Shown here: piece after piece, positions 55,151 through 64,000 of the stretch
Position numbering within the stretch: position 1 is the first letter of the stretch
How the letters are laid out: each line of letters opens with the position of its first letter
Assembly (NCBI RefSeq): GCF_004028275.1
Contig: NZ_CP035033.1
Span: 372,001-436,000, forward strand
Length of the DNA stretch: 64,000 nucleotides
Source of the DNA: Hydrogenovibrio thermophilus
Lineage (GTDB): Bacteria > Pseudomonadota > Gammaproteobacteria > Thiomicrospirales > Thiomicrospiraceae
Direction: 5' to 3'
Made by a program: the position numbers and the translations under genes
The notes under the pieces: generated by a model
Seen by the model: the letters and a program-made list of their open reading frames with translations, nothing else
What the model was told of the DNA's origin: nothing
Database searches by the model: none

Positions 55151-55235
55151 GGAGGGTTTCCCGAGCGGCCAAAGGGGGCAGACTGTAAATCTGCTGGCTA
55201 TGCCTTCAGTAGTTCGAATCTACTACCCTCCACCA
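55151..55235 (+). tRNA. tyrT: tRNA-Tyr (GTA)
   Basis: Acceptor GGAGGGT pairs with ACCCTCC, anticodon GTA at 55185-55187, a long variable arm as expected for bacterial tRNA-Tyr, T-loop TTCGAAT, and encoded CCA. Total 85 bases. Confidence 0.95.
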
Positions 55236-55258
55236 TTTTCAATTGAGTTTTACATTAT

Positions 55259-55333
55259 GCGGGTATCGTATATTGGCTATTACCTCGGCCTTCCAAGCCG
55301 ATGAGGGGGGTTCGATTCCCCCTACCCGCTCCA
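55259..55333 (+). tRNA. glyT: tRNA-Gly (TCC)
   Basis: Acceptor GCGGGTA pairs with TACCCGC, anticodon TCC at 55292-55294 in a CTTCCAA loop, T-loop TTCGATT, encoded CCA. 23 bases after tRNA-Tyr. Confidence 0.95.
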
Positions 55334-55397
55334 ATTCAAGGCTCTCTTTGTTGGTCTGCATGAAGGTGGATTAATGGCGAGGGCCTTTTTAATATTT

Positions 55398-55473
55398 GCT
55401 CTCATAGCTCAGTAGGTAGAGCGCATCCATGGTAAGGATGAGGTCACCAGTTCGATCCTGGTTGAGAGCTCCA
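55398..55473 (+). tRNA. thrT: tRNA-Thr (GGT)
   Basis: Acceptor GCTCTCA pairs with TGAGAGC, anticodon GGT at 55431-55433, T-loop TTCGATC, encoded CCA. It lies 65 bases before the EF-Tu start. Confidence 0.95.
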
Positions 55474-55538
55474 TTTTTCATTTAATATAGGCGGGCGTGC
55501 CTTTAGAGGTTTGTCGCTGTTTTAACGGAGTTTGCATC

Positions 55539-56729
55539 ATGGCAAAGGAAAAGTTTGAACGTAGTAAGCCGCACGTAAACGTTGGTACGATTGGTCACGT
55601 TGACCATGGTAAGACAACTCTTACAGCGGCTCTAACAATCGTACAAGGTAAGAAGTTTGGTGGGGAGTCAAAAGACTATTCCGCTATCGATAACGCACCG
55701 GAAGAAAGAGAGCGTGGTATCACGATCTCTACGGCTCACGTAGAGTACGAATCAGAAACGCGTCACTACGCGCACGTAGACTGCCCAGGGCACGCCGACT
55801 ATGTTAAAAACATGATTACCGGTGCCGCTCAAATGGACGGCGCGATCCTGGTTTGTTCTGCCGCAGATGGCCCAATGCCACAAACACGTGAGCACATCCT
55901 TCTATCTCGTCAGGTAGGTGTACCGTACATCGTAGTATTCCTAAACAAAGCCGACATGGTTGACGACGAAGAACTTCTAGAGTTGGTTGAAATGGAAGTG
56001 CGTGAACTTCTAGACACCTACGATTTTCCAGGTGATGACACGCCAGTTATCATGGGGTCTGCCCTTAAAGCCATCGAAGGTGACCAATCTGAAATCGGTG
56101 AACCAGCGATCGGTCGTTTGGTTGAGGCGTTGGATACTTACATCCCAACACCAGAGCGTGACACTGACAAGCCATTCTTGATGCCAGTAGAAGACATCTT
56201 CTCCATCCAAGGTCGTGGTACGGTTGCCACCGGTCGTGTTGAAACAGGTGTTGTAAAAGTTGGTGAAGAAATCGAAATCGTCGGTATTCGCCCAACGACT
56301 ACTACAACGGTTACTGGTGTTGAAATGTTCCGTAAGCTTCTGGATCAGGGTGAAGCCGGTGACAACGTAGGTATCCTATTGCGTGGTACTAAGCGTGAAG
56401 ACATTGAGCGTGGTCAAGTATTGGCGCACAAAGGTACGGTTACACCGCATACCAAGTTCGAAGCCGAAGTTTATGTACTATCCAAAGACGAAGGTGGTCG
56501 TCACACACCATTCTTCCAAGGTTACCGTCCACAGTTCTACTTCCGTACAACGGACGTAACAGGTGCGTGTGAATTGCCAGCCGGAACTGAAATGGTTATG
56601 CCTGGTGATAACGTACAAATGACTGTAGAGTTGATTGCGCCAATCGCAATGAACGAAGGTCTGCGCTTCGCGATTCGTGAAGGTGGACGTACAGTTGGTG
56701 CAGGTGTTGTAGCTAAAATTATTGAATAA
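55539..56729 (+). CDS. tufB: elongation factor Tu
   Basis: 396 residues, full length. G1 GHVDHGKT (19-26), G3 DCPGHADY, G4 NKAD, and the three-domain EF-Tu sequence ending [11 protein letters not shown]. It delivers aminoacyl-tRNA to the ribosome. Location after tRNA-Tyr/Gly/Thr and before tRNA-Trp-secE is the classical tufB place. The ATG at 55539 ([14 protein letters not shown]) is the family start; an upstream frame extension is rejected. Very strong codon bias. A terminator follows. Confidence 0.97.
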   Translation: MAKEKFERSKPHVNVGTIGHVDHGKTTLTAALTIVQGKKFGGESKDYSAIDNAPEERERGITISTAHVEYESETRHYAHVDCPGHADYVKNMITGAAQMDGAILVCSAADGPMPQTREHILLSRQVGVPYIVVFLNKADMVDDEELLELVEMEVRELLDTYDFPGDDTPVIMGSALKAIEGDQSEIGEPAIGRLVEALDTYIPTPERDTDKPFLMPVEDIFSIQGRGTVATGRVETGVVKVGEEIEIVGIRPTTTTTVTGVEMFRKLLDQGEAGDNVGILLRGTKREDIERGQVLAHKGTVTPHTKFEAEVYVLSKDEGGRHTPFFQGYRPQFYFRTTDVTGACELPAGTEMVMPGDNVQMTVELIAPIAMNEGLRFAIREGGRTVGAGVVAKIIE

Positions 56730-56751
56730 TAATAGCGACTACTTGCTAAAC

Positions 56752-56783
56752 AAAAAAGGGGGATGTATAATCCCCTTTTTTTT
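56752..56783 (+). terminator. intrinsic terminator after tufB
   Basis: An A-run, GGGGGAT, loop, AATCCCC and a T-run of nine. It separates tufB from the tRNA-Trp-secE-nusG transcript. Confidence 0.88.
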
Positions 56784-56813
56784 CGAAAGCCGAAATTAAA
56801 TGTTTTCGGTTAC

Positions 56814-56890
56814 AGGGGTATAGCTCCAATTGGTAGAGCACCGGATTCCAAATCCGGGTGTTGGGGGTTCGAATCCCTCTACCCCTGCCA
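56814..56890 (+). tRNA. trpT: tRNA-Trp (CCA)
   Basis: Acceptor AGGGGTA pairs with TACCCCT, anticodon CCA at 56848-56850, T-loop TTCGAAT, encoded 3'-CCA. It is 60 bases before secE, the usual gene order. Confidence 0.95.
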
Positions 56891-56950
56891 TATTTTATAG
56901 CGGCTTGTCGGTTGGACAGGTCGTTTTTATTTCAGAATATAGTTAATTAT

Positions 56951-57334
56951 ATGAGTCAAAAAGCAGAAAATCACTCAAGTGCCAAGGCGATGGAAACGAT
57001 GAAGGTACTCGTTTCGCTTGCATTGCTTTTGTTGAGTTTAGCCGGTTATTACATTTATTCGGATGTCCATGCTGTAGTAAGAGTGCTTGGGTTGATTGGT
57101 GGTCTTGTTGTCGCCGGTTTGGTTTTTTATCAGTCTGAGAAAGGTAAGGCGTGGTTCAGTTATCTTTCTCATGCGCAGAAAGAAGTGAAGCAAGTAATTT
57201 GGCCAACGCGGCAGGAAACGGTTCAGATGACCCTGATTGTTTTTGTGGTGGTGATTCTGATGAGTATTTTCTTGTGGTTGGTGGATATGTTCTTTTTGTG
57301 GGCTGTTCAAATCTTAACAGGACAAGGTGGTTAG
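56951..57334 (+). CDS. secE: preprotein translocase subunit SecE
   Basis: 127 residues with three membrane helices, the E. coli-like long form. The conserved amphipathic region reads [20 protein letters not shown] before the last helix. It stabilises SecY in the inner-membrane translocon. The ribosome site is weak (TCAGAATATAG). It is separated by one base from nusG (TAG T ATG). Confidence 0.93.
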   Translation: MSQKAENHSSAKAMETMKVLVSLALLLLSLAGYYIYSDVHAVVRVLGLIGGLVVAGLVFYQSEKGKAWFSYLSHAQKEVKQVIWPTRQETVQMTLIVFVVVILMSIFLWLVDMFFLWAVQILTGQGG

Positions 57335-57335
57335 T

Positions 57336-57869
57336 ATGGCTCAGAGATGGTATGTCGTTCATGCGTATTCAGGGTATGAAAACAAAGTTAAGAAGAGCTT
57401 AGCGGAATACGTTGAACGTGCGGGCTTGGAAGATAGCTTTGGGCAGATTCTCGTGCCTTCGGAAGAAGTGGTTGAAATTCGAGAAGGCAAGAAACGTACG
57501 TCTGAGCGCAAGTTCTTCCCGGGCTATGTTCTGGTTCAAATGGAAATGAATGAGGAAACCTGGCATTTGGTTAAGAGTGTTCCTCAGGTGATGGGCTTTA
57601 TTGGTGGAACCTCGGACCGTCCGGCACCAATCACACAAAAAGAAGTCGACCGTATTCTTCAGAAAGTGGAAGACGGTGTGGATAAGCCGAAGCCAAAAGT
57701 GATTTACGAACCTGGCGAAATGGTTCGTGTTATCGACGGTCCTTTCAATGACTTTGAAGCGGTTGTTGAAGAAGTGGATTACGATAAAAACAAGCTACAG
57801 GTGTCTGTGCTTATTTTCGGGCGTTCCACGCCGGTTGAGCTTGAGTTTACTCAGGTCGAAAAGAATTAA
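57336..57869 (+). CDS. nusG: transcription termination/antitermination factor NusG
   Basis: 177 residues. NGN domain: [19 protein letters not shown] and [13 protein letters not shown]-terminal [25 protein letters not shown]. It binds RNA polymerase and couples transcription to Rho or ribosomes. It starts one base after secE and leads on to rplK after a 74-base gap. Confidence 0.96.
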   Translation: MAQRWYVVHAYSGYENKVKKSLAEYVERAGLEDSFGQILVPSEEVVEIREGKKRTSERKFFPGYVLVQMEMNEETWHLVKSVPQVMGFIGGTSDRPAPITQKEVDRILQKVEDGVDKPKPKVIYEPGEMVRVIDGPFNDFEAVVEEVDYDKNKLQVSVLIFGRSTPVELEFTQVEKN

Positions 57870-57943
57870 TGTCCGGCGCTGGAAGGCGCTGGAGTTTTTA
57901 ACCCTGGGAAGTCGAAAGACGTTATACCCACAAGGAGAAGAAA

Positions 57944-58372
57944 ATGGCTAAGAAGATTGAAGCCTATATCAAGTTGCAGGTCCCTGCCGGGAATGCAAAC
58001 CCAAGTCCGCCGGTTGGTCCTGCTCTGGGTCAGCATGGTGTGAACATCATGGAGTTCTGTAAAGCGTTTAACGCACAGACTCAATCCCTTGAGAAAAACT
58101 TGCCGGTTCCGGTTGTTATCACTGTGTATAACGATCGTAGCTTTACGTTCATTACCAAAACGCCTCCTGCGTCTATTCTGTTGAAGAAAGCCGCTGGTGT
58201 CGCTAAGGGTTCCGGTGTGCCTAACATGGATAAGGTTGGGACGGTAACGCGCGCGCAGTTGGAAGAAATTGCGAACGCTAAAATGGCCGATTTGAATGCG
58301 AACGATTTGGATGCTGCAGTGAAAATCATTGCCGGTTCCGCTCGTAGCATGGGCTTGAATGTAGAGGGGTAA
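57944..58372 (+). CDS. rplK: 50S ribosomal protein L11
   Basis: 142 residues, full length. [31 protein letters not shown] is the conserved N-terminal domain and the C-terminal domain ends [13 protein letters not shown], the L11 signature. It forms the GTPase-associated centre with 23S rRNA and is needed for RelA response. AAGGAGAAG precedes the ATG. rplA follows after six bases. Confidence 0.96.
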   Translation: MAKKIEAYIKLQVPAGNANPSPPVGPALGQHGVNIMEFCKAFNAQTQSLEKNLPVPVVITVYNDRSFTFITKTPPASILLKKAAGVAKGSGVPNMDKVGTVTRAQLEEIANAKMADLNANDLDAAVKIIAGSARSMGLNVEG

Positions 58373-58378
58373 TCGAAC

Positions 58379-59068
58379 ATGGCAAAGTTGACAAAAAAAC
58401 AAAAGCTTTACGCTGAAAAAGTTGATGCCCTAAAAGCTTATGATGCTTTGGAAGGTTTCTCATTGGTATCCGAGTTGGCGACGTCTAAGTTTGTTGAGTC
58501 GGTAGATGTTTCCATTAAGTTGGGTATCGATCCGCGTAAATCCGATCAGGTTGTGCGTGGTGCGACAGTAATGCCAAACGGAACGGGTAAAGATGTGCGT
58601 GTCGCAGTCTTTACGGGTGAAGGAAATGCCGAAGCGGCGAAAGGAGCCGGTGCGGATTTCGTTGGTATGGATGAATTGGCGGCTGAAATCAAAGGCGGTA
58701 TGATGGATTTCGACGTGGTTATCGCGTCCCCTGATGCGATGCGCGTCGTTGGTATGTTGGGTCAGGTTTTGGGGCCAAGAGGCTTGATGCCAAACCCGAA
58801 AACCGGAACCGTTACGCCTGATGTTGTGAGTGCAATCAAAAACGCTAAGTCCGGTCAGGTTCGTTTCCGTGCCGACAAAGCCGGTATTGTTCATGCATCC
58901 ATCGGTAAAGTGGATTTTGCGCCTGAAAAATTGAAAGAAAATTTGAATGCGTTGATTGAAGATCTAAACAAGGCTAAGCCAGCCGCTGCGAAAGGGACTT
59001 ACATGAAAAAAGTCAGTGTTTCCAGCACAATGGGACCAGGCCTGGTTATTGATCAGTCAACACTGTAA
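58379..59068 (+). CDS. rplA: 50S ribosomal protein L1
   Basis: 229 residues, full length. GRVGRL1-type landmarks: [60 protein letters not shown]. It builds the L1 stalk and represses its own operon by binding mRNA in relatives. A CCAGGCCTGG copy near its 3' end (59036-59045) encodes Pro-Gly-Leu in a very conserved region. Confidence 0.96.
   Translation: MAKLTKKQKLYAEKVDALKAYDALEGFSLVSELATSKFVESVDVSIKLGIDPRKSDQVVRGATVMPNGTGKDVRVAVFTGEGNAEAAKGAGADFVGMDELAAEIKGGMMDFDVVIASPDAMRVVGMLGQVLGPRGLMPNPKTGTVTPDVVSAIKNAKSGQVRFRADKAGIVHASIGKVDFAPEKLKENLNALIEDLNKAKPAAAKGTYMKKVSVSSTMGPGLVIDQSTL
59036..59045. repeat. CCAGGCCTGG palindrome, copy 18 (3' end of rplA)
   Basis: Perfect 10-mer read Pro-Gly-Leu, seven codons before the rplA stop codon. 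It is the last perfect copy in the window. Confidence 0.9.
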
Positions 59069-59134
59069 GAATTTCTGCGTAATGCAGAAGTGCGAATTGG
59101 GACTCCTTAAGTTAAGCGAGTGCCCATCGCAGAC

Positions 59135-59178
59135 CGTAGGCGAATGTGAAGCACATTCTTAATAGATTTAAGCCTACG
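59135..59178 (+). promoter_or_regulatory. L10 leader structure upstream of rplJ
   Basis: CGTAGGC (59135-59141) pairs with GCCTACG (59172-59178), enclosing a second hairpin, GAATGTG/CACATTC with a three-base loop, and an asymmetric 3' bulge. This position between rplA and rplJ and the bulged long hairpin fit the ribosomal protein L10 leader, where L10-(L12)4 binds to repress translation. Assignment is by place and shape. Confidence 0.65.
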
Positions 59179-59223
59179 TAGATGGAGGAGTTTGGTTTCT
59201 GACCAAACTGTTTTGGAGGTTAT

Positions 59224-59721
59224 ATGGCACTCAAAATCGAAGATAAAAAAGCCGTTGTTGAAGAAGTTTCCGCGATTGCTGCGGAAGCGGGTTCACTGGT
59301 TGCGGCTGAATATCGCGGATTGACTGTTGAGCAATTAACCGAACTTCGTTCTAAAGCGCGCGAAGCCAATGTATCGATCCGAGTTGTGAAAAATACATTG
59401 ATTCGCCGTGCTGTTGCCGGTACGAAATTTGAAGACATGGCCGAAACCTTTTCCGGCCCGTTGATTTTTGCCTTCTCTGGTGAAGAGCTAGGGAATGCAG
59501 CGCGTGTTTTCAAAGATTTTGCTAAGACGAATGAAGCTTTGGTTGTTAAGTCACTATCTATTGGTGATGGTGTTCTGGATGCCAGTCAGTTGTCTGCTAT
59601 CGCAGCGCTACCGACTTACGACGAAGCCTTGAGCAAATTGTTGTATGTCATGAAAGAGCCTGTGGCTAAATTGGCTCGCGGTCTTGTTGCTGTTAAAGAG
59701 CAAAAAGAAGAAGCGGCCTAA
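59224..59721 (+). CDS. rplJ: 50S ribosomal protein L10
   Basis: 165 residues. ALKIEDKKAVVEEVSAIAAEAGSLVAAEYRG-type start, LRSKAREANVSIRVVKNTLIRRA and a C-terminal helix that binds L7/L12 dimers. It anchors the stalk and in relatives regulates this operon by binding the leader just upstream. TTGGAGG is the ribosome site. rplL follows after 37 bases. Confidence 0.96.
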   Translation: MALKIEDKKAVVEEVSAIAAEAGSLVAAEYRGLTVEQLTELRSKAREANVSIRVVKNTLIRRAVAGTKFEDMAETFSGPLIFAFSGEELGNAARVFKDFAKTNEALVVKSLSIGDGVLDASQLSAIAALPTYDEALSKLLYVMKEPVAKLARGLVAVKEQKEEAA

Positions 59722-59758
59722 TCGCTTGATTCGAAATTATTAATTTAAGGAAATAAAA

Positions 59759-60130
59759 ATGGCTATTACAAAAGAAGATATTTTAGAAGCTGTTGCTAAC
59801 ATGTCAGTAATGGAAGTTGTTGAACTTGTTGAAGCAATGGAAGAAAAATTCGGTGTATCTGCAGCAGCGGTTGCAGTTGCTGGTCCAGCAGGTGAAGCTG
59901 GTGGTGCGGCAGAAGAGAAAACAGAATTTGATGTTGTTCTTACTGGCGCTGGCGACAACAAAGTTGCAGCAATCAAAGCCGTTCGTGGCGCAACAGGTCT
60001 TGGTCTTAAAGAAGCCAAAGAAGCTGTTGAGAACGCTCCGTTCACGCTTAAAGAAGGTGTTTCTAAAGAAGAAGCTGAAACACTGGCTAACGAGCTTAAA
60101 GAAGCTGGAATTGAAGTCGAAGTTAAGTAA
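59759..60130 (+). CDS. rplL: 50S ribosomal protein L7/L12
   Basis: 123 residues. An N-terminal dimerisation helix ([20 protein letters not shown]), an Ala/Gly/Val-rich hinge and the C-terminal factor-binding domain ([36 protein letters not shown]). It recruits translation factors. TAAGGAAATAAAA precedes the ATG. It is followed by an attenuator-like hairpin before rpoB. Confidence 0.97.
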   Translation: MAITKEDILEAVANMSVMEVVELVEAMEEKFGVSAAAVAVAGPAGEAGGAAEEKTEFDVVLTGAGDNKVAAIKAVRGATGLGLKEAKEAVENAPFTLKEGVSKEEAETLANELKEAGIEVEVK

Positions 60131-60162
60131 GACTTTCAATTCCGCTCTTGTAGCATGAAAAA

Positions 60163-60192
60163 TGGCTGGCGCATTGCGTCGGCCTTTTGTTG
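60163..60192 (+). terminator. rplL-rpoB attenuator-like hairpin
   Basis: GGCTGGCGC and GCGTCGGCC pair imperfectly around ATT, followed by TTTTGTTGTTT. In E. coli a partial terminator at the same place lowers rpoBC transcription relative to ribosomal protein genes; the same is likely here. Confidence 0.65.
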
Positions 60193-60315
60193 TTTATAGT
60201 AGTGTGTAAAAGTGTAATCAATAGAATGGCTGTTTCAGTCGGCTGTTATTACAGTTTTGTGCATTTTTTGGGAAGAATTCTCTTCCTTTAATTTAGTCGA
60301 ATGTTGGGGTAATTG

Positions 60316-63300
60316 ATGGCCTATTCTTTAACTGAAAAGAAACGTATTCGTAAAGATTTTGCGACACGACCTTCTATTCTAGAAGTTCCATATCTTCTTT
60401 CTTTGCAAAAAGAGTCTTTCAAAGAGTTTTTGCAGATTGATAAGAAGCCACTTGAAAGAGATCCGGTAGGTTTGCATGCTGCCTTTTCTTCTGTCTTTCC
60501 GATTAATGGTGTTGCCGGAACGGCGGACTTGGAATACGTCAGTTATACCATGGGTCAGCCTGAGTTTGATGTAAAAGAATGTAAGCAGCGCGGTGTGACT
60601 TATTCCTCGCCACTACGCGTTAAGATGCGTTTGGTGCTGTTTGATAAGGATGCACCGGCCGGTAAGCGCCCTGTAAAAGACGTTAAAGAACAAGAAGTGT
60701 ATCTGGGTGACGTTCCGTTGATGACGGAAAACGGGACTTTTGTTATTAACGGTACCGAGCGTGTTATCGTGACACAATTGCACCGTTCGCCTGGCGTAAT
60801 TTTCGACAGTGACCGTGGTAAGTCTCACTCCTCCGGTAAAGTCTTGTTCAATGCGCGCATCATTCCGTATCGTGGTTCCTGGTTGGATTTTGAATTCGAT
60901 CACAACGATTGTGTGTTCGTTCGTATCGACCGTCGTCGTAAATTGCCGGTTTCGGTTATTTTCCGCGCAATGGGCTTCTCGACCGAAGAAGTGTTGGATA
61001 CCTTCTTTGATCATTCTGAGATTTCTTATAAGTCCGGCAAGTATGTGATGAAGTTTGAACCGGAGCAGTTGAAAGGCCAAACGGCCGCATTCGACATTAC
61101 TGACGGTAAAGAAGTGTATGTGAAGGCCGGTAAGAAAATCACGGCCCGTACCATCAAGCAGCTGCAGGAAGCGAAAGTTAAAACCATTGTAGTGCCGGAC
61201 GAGTTCTTGGTCGGTAAGGTATTGTCCGCCGGTATTATGAACCAAGAAACCGGTGAATTGGTTGCGCGTGCGAATGAAGTCATGACGGCAGACCTGGTCG
61301 AAAACATCAAAGCGATTAAAGGCTTGTCCTTCAAGGTTCTGTTCATCGATGACTTGGAAAACGGTGCCTATATTTCCGATACGCTGAACTTGGATACAAC
61401 CACCTCACAGTTGGAAGCGCAGATTGAAATCTATCGTATGATGCGTCCAGGTGAACCGCCTACGAAAGAATCTTCTGAAGCCTTGTTTAACAGCCTGTTC
61501 TTCGATGATTCACGTTATGACTTGTCTTCAGTCGGGCGTATGAAGTTGAACCGTCGTTTGGGTCGTAAAGACAACGACGGTAGCCTGGTGCTTGAGAATC
61601 AAGACATTGTCGATGTGGTTAAAGAGTTGTTGAACATCCGTAATGGTTTGAGCACCATCGATGATATCGATACGTTGGGTAACCGTCGTATTCGTGCCGT
61701 TGGTGAAATGGCTGAAAACGCTTTCCGTGTTGGTTTGGTGCGTGTGGAGCGTGCCGTTAAAGAACGTTTGAACCAAGCGGAAACCGATGGTTTGTTGCCT
61801 CAAGATCTTATTAATGCCAAGCCTGTTTCGGCGGCCATTAAAGAGTTTTTCGGTTCCAGCCAGTTGTCTCAGTTTATGGATCAGGTGAACCCATTGTCCG
61901 AAGTCACGCATAAGCGTCGTGTTTCGGCATTGGGGCCTGGTGGTCTGACGCGTGAACGTGCCGGCTTTGAGGTTCGTGACGTTCACCCTACTCACTATGG
62001 TCGTGTGTGTCCAATTGAAACGCCTGAAGGGCCAAACATCGGTTTGATCAACACCTTGGCGATTTACGCGAAAACCAACAAGTATGGTTTCTTGGAAACG
62101 CCATATCGCAAAGTGGTTGACGGTCAAGTCACCGATGAAGTGGAATACGTTTCAGCCATCGACGAAGCGCAATTTGTCATCGCGCAGGCCAGTGCCGCAA
62201 CCGATGATAAAAACAACTTGATGGATGAGTTGGTTACGGCGAGACATAAGAACGAAACCATTTTGGCGTCATCAAAAGACGTGGATTACATGGACGTTTC
62301 GCCGAAGCAAATCGTTTCGGTCGCGGCTTCACTGATTCCATTCCTAGAGCACGATGATGCGAACCGTGCTTTGATGGGCTCGAACATGCAACGTCAGGCC
62401 GTGCCGACTTTGCGTGCGGATAAGCCATTAGTTGGAACCGGGATTGAAAAAACCGTTGCGATTGACTCCGGTGTGACTGTGATTGCAAACCGTGGCGGTG
62501 AAGTGGTTTCTGCCGATGCGGCGCGTATTGTGGTGCGTGCGAATCAGGACGAAATTGCCGTGGGTGAAACCGGTGTGGATATCTATAATCTGATTAAATA
62601 TCAGCGCTCCAACCAAAATACCTGTATCAATCAGAAGCCGATTGTGAAAGCGGGTGATACGGTTTCACGCGGTGATGTATTGGCGGATGGTCCTTCCACC
62701 GATTTGGGTGAGTTGGCGATTGGTCAAAACATGCGTATCGCATTCATGCCTTGGAACGGGTATAACTTCGAGGATTCCATTCTGGTTTCCGAACGAGTGG
62801 TTCAGGAAGATCGTTATACGTCCATTCACATCGAAGAGTTGACCTGTTTAGCGCGTGACACCAAGCTTGGGCCGGAAGAAGTGACGTCGGATATTCCGAA
62901 TGTTGGTGAAGCCGCACTGTCTCGTCTGGATGAGTCCGGTATCGTGTATGTCGGTGCTGAAGTCAAACAAGGCGATATCCTGGTCGGTAAAGTGACGCCG
63001 AAAGGCGAGACGCAGTTGACGCCGGAAGAAAAGCTTCTGCGTGCGATTTTCGGTGAAAAAGCCTCTGATGTTAAAGATACCTCTTTGCGTGTTGGTAAAG
63101 GCGTTGAAGGGACGGTTATCGACGTTCAAGTCTTCACACGTGAAGGTGTCAAGAAAGATGCCCGTGCAATGGCGATCCAAGAGGACGAGTTGCAACATGT
63201 TCGTAAAGACATCGATGAGCAATATAAGATTCTTGAAGTCGACACTTTGAGCCGTATCGAGCAAATGTTGGTCGGTCAAAAGCTGGTTGACGGTAAAACG

Positions 63301-64000
63301 GTAACTGCTGAAATGTTGGCGGACTTGCCAAGCCAGAAATGGTTCGGTCTGAACTTGAAAGATGAAGAATTGGTCAACCATTTGGAAGCACTTGAAAAGC
63401 AACTGGTGCTGAAAAAAGAAGAATTGAACAATGCATTCGAAGAGAAAAAGAAAAAACTGACGCAAGGCGATGATTTGCAGCCGGGTGTTTCCAAAATGGT
63501 GAAAGTGTACGTTGCGGTTAAGCGTCGTATTCAGCCAGGGGATAAAATGGCCGGTCGTCACGGGAACAAGGGTGTTATCTCCCGAATCTGTCCTGTGGAA
63601 GATATGCCTTACGATGAAACCGGTCGTCCGGTGGACATCTGCTTGAACCCTCTGGGGGTTCCGTCACGTATGAACGTGGGTCAGATTCTGGAAACTCACC
63701 TCGGTTTGGCTGCGGCAGGCCTGGGCGAAAAGATCAATGCCATGTTGGAGCAGCAAGCCGACATTAAGGAATTGAAAGGTTTCTTGCATAAGGTCTATAA
63801 CGAAACACAAGGTCAAAGCGTGGACTTTGATAGTTTGAGCGATGCTGAAATTATTGAGTTGGCCGGTAACCTGCGTAAAGGTGTGCCAATGGCTTCGCCA
63901 GTCTTCGATGGTGCTTCGGAAGATCAAATTAAAGCATTGTTGCGCTTGGCCGATCTGCCGGAGTCCGGTCAGATGACGTTGTTTGACGGAATTTCCGGAC
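60316..64000 (+). CDS. rpoB: RNA polymerase beta subunit (5' part, continues past window)
   Basis: About 1228 residues are in the window; the gene runs off the right end with roughly 110-140 residues missing. [19 protein letters not shown] is the normal start. The rifampicin region reads [24 protein letters not shown], with Val at the position of E. coli Asn518 and at Ile524; the main contact residues (Gln513, Asp516, His526, Ser531 equivalents) are unchanged. [15 protein letters not shown] and [15 protein letters not shown] are catalytic-core landmarks. Transcribed with rplJL through the attenuator. Confidence 0.97.
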   Translation, partial: MAYSLTEKKRIRKDFATRPSILEVPYLLSLQKESFKEFLQIDKKPLERDPVGLHAAFSSVFPINGVAGTADLEYVSYTMGQPEFDVKECKQRGVTYSSPLRVKMRLVLFDKDAPAGKRPVKDVKEQEVYLGDVPLMTENGTFVINGTERVIVTQLHRSPGVIFDSDRGKSHSSGKVLFNARIIPYRGSWLDFEFDHNDCVFVRIDRRRKLPVSVIFRAMGFSTEEVLDTFFDHSEISYKSGKYVMKFEPEQLKGQTAAFDITDGKEVYVKAGKKITARTIKQLQEAKVKTIVVPDEFLVGKVLSAGIMNQETGELVARANEVMTADLVENIKAIKGLSFKVLFIDDLENGAYISDTLNLDTTTSQLEAQIEIYRMMRPGEPPTKESSEALFNSLFFDDSRYDLSSVGRMKLNRRLGRKDNDGSLVLENQDIVDVVKELLNIRNGLSTIDDIDTLGNRRIRAVGEMAENAFRVGLVRVERAVKERLNQAETDGLLPQDLINAKPVSAAIKEFFGSSQLSQFMDQVNPLSEVTHKRRVSALGPGGLTRERAGFEVRDVHPTHYGRVCPIETPEGPNIGLINTLAIYAKTNKYGFLETPYRKVVDGQVTDEVEYVSAIDEAQFVIAQASAATDDKNNLMDELVTARHKNETILASSKDVDYMDVSPKQIVSVAASLIPFLEHDDANRALMGSNMQRQAVPTLRADKPLVGTGIEKTVAIDSGVTVIANRGGEVVSADAARIVVRANQDEIAVGETGVDIYNLIKYQRSNQNTCINQKPIVKAGDTVSRGDVLADGPSTDLGELAIGQNMRIAFMPWNGYNFEDSILVSERVVQEDRYTSIHIEELTCLARDTKLGPEEVTSDIPNVGEAALSRLDESGIVYVGAEVKQGDILVGKVTPKGETQLTPEEKLLRAIFGEKASDVKDTSLRVGKGVEGTVIDVQVFTREGVKKDARAMAIQEDELQHVRKDIDEQYKILEVDTLSRIEQMLVGQKLVDGKTVTAEMLADLPSQKWFGLNLKDEELVNHLEALEKQLVLKKEELNNAFEEKKKKLTQGDDLQPGVSKMVKVYVAVKRRIQPGDKMAGRHGNKGVISRICPVEDMPYDETGRPVDICLNPLGVPSRMNVGQILETHLGLAAAGLGEKINAMLEQQADIKELKGFLHKVYNETQGQSVDFDSLSDAEIIELAGNLRKGVPMASPVFDGASEDQIKALLRLADLPESGQMTLFDGISG

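Noticed and set aside
55334-55397. A further tRNA between tRNA-Gly and tRNA-Thr
   Set aside because: The 64 bases have no acceptor pairing, T-loop or CCA end.

Overview
The window is a contiguous stretch of a gammaproteobacterial chromosome. The overall gene content points to a sulfur-oxidising autotroph of the Thiomicrospira/Hydrogenovibrio/Thiomicrorhabdus group: a tkt-gap-pgk-pyk-fba block of the type used in Calvin-cycle carbon flow, nearby rpe and phosphoglycolate phosphatase, two single-domain rhodaneses, and the classical tRNA-tufB / tRNA-Trp-secE-nusG-rplKAJL-rpoB arrangement. The genus is an inference; there is no rRNA in the window to test it. No plasmid, phage, CRISPR or full insertion sequence was seen.

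Layout. 0-6.6 kb: an exonuclease gene, then a four-gene operon that looks like ectoine breakdown (deacetylase, aminotransferase, ectoine hydrolase, aldehyde dehydrogenase). 6.6-9.0 kb: a two-gene operon with a BtaA-like (DUF3419) aminocarboxypropyl transferase and a GNAT/FemAB-type acyltransferase. 9.3-17.7 kb: mixed accessory genes (metallo-beta-lactamase-fold protein, PQQ-type sugar dehydrogenase, membrane proteins, Crp/Fnr and AraC regulators, Ogt, thioredoxin-like protein, rhodanese). 17.9-20.1 kb: a translationally coupled DUF6502-DUF5666 lipoprotein pair. 20.3-25.9 kb: superoxide dismutase, YcgL, a 263-bp MITE-like element, an NDUFA9-like protein, CCA-adding enzyme, a CDF metal exporter and a haem-containing DUF3365 protein. 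26.1-30.5 kb: RND efflux adaptor and pump. 31.3-38.6 kb: tkt, gap, pgk, pyk, fba. 38.7-42.9 kb: bioD, purC, psiE, rpe, gph and two small proteins. 42.9-47.0 kb: trpE-trpG-trpD-trpC. 47.2-49.9 kb: speD-speE-ornithine decarboxylase behind a structured leader. 49.9-54.9 kb: OsmC, an M42/M20 peptidase, bioA, truC and two small secreted proteins. 55.1-64 kb: tRNA-Tyr, -Gly, -Thr, tufB, tRNA-Trp, secE, nusG, L11, L1, L10, L7/L12 and most of rpoB, which runs off the right end.

The most striking non-genic signal is the perfect palindrome CCAGGCCTGG, present 18 times in 64 kb where chance predicts far fewer than one. It often has A-runs on the left and T-runs on the right. It forms the core of several terminators, but it also lies in divergent promoter regions, between co-directional genes, inside the trp operon and inside eight coding sequences (six of them reading Pro-Gly-Leu). 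A second notable signal is the leader of speD, where two strong hairpins, a possible pseudoknot and a terminator-like hairpin suggest attenuation or a riboswitch-like control.
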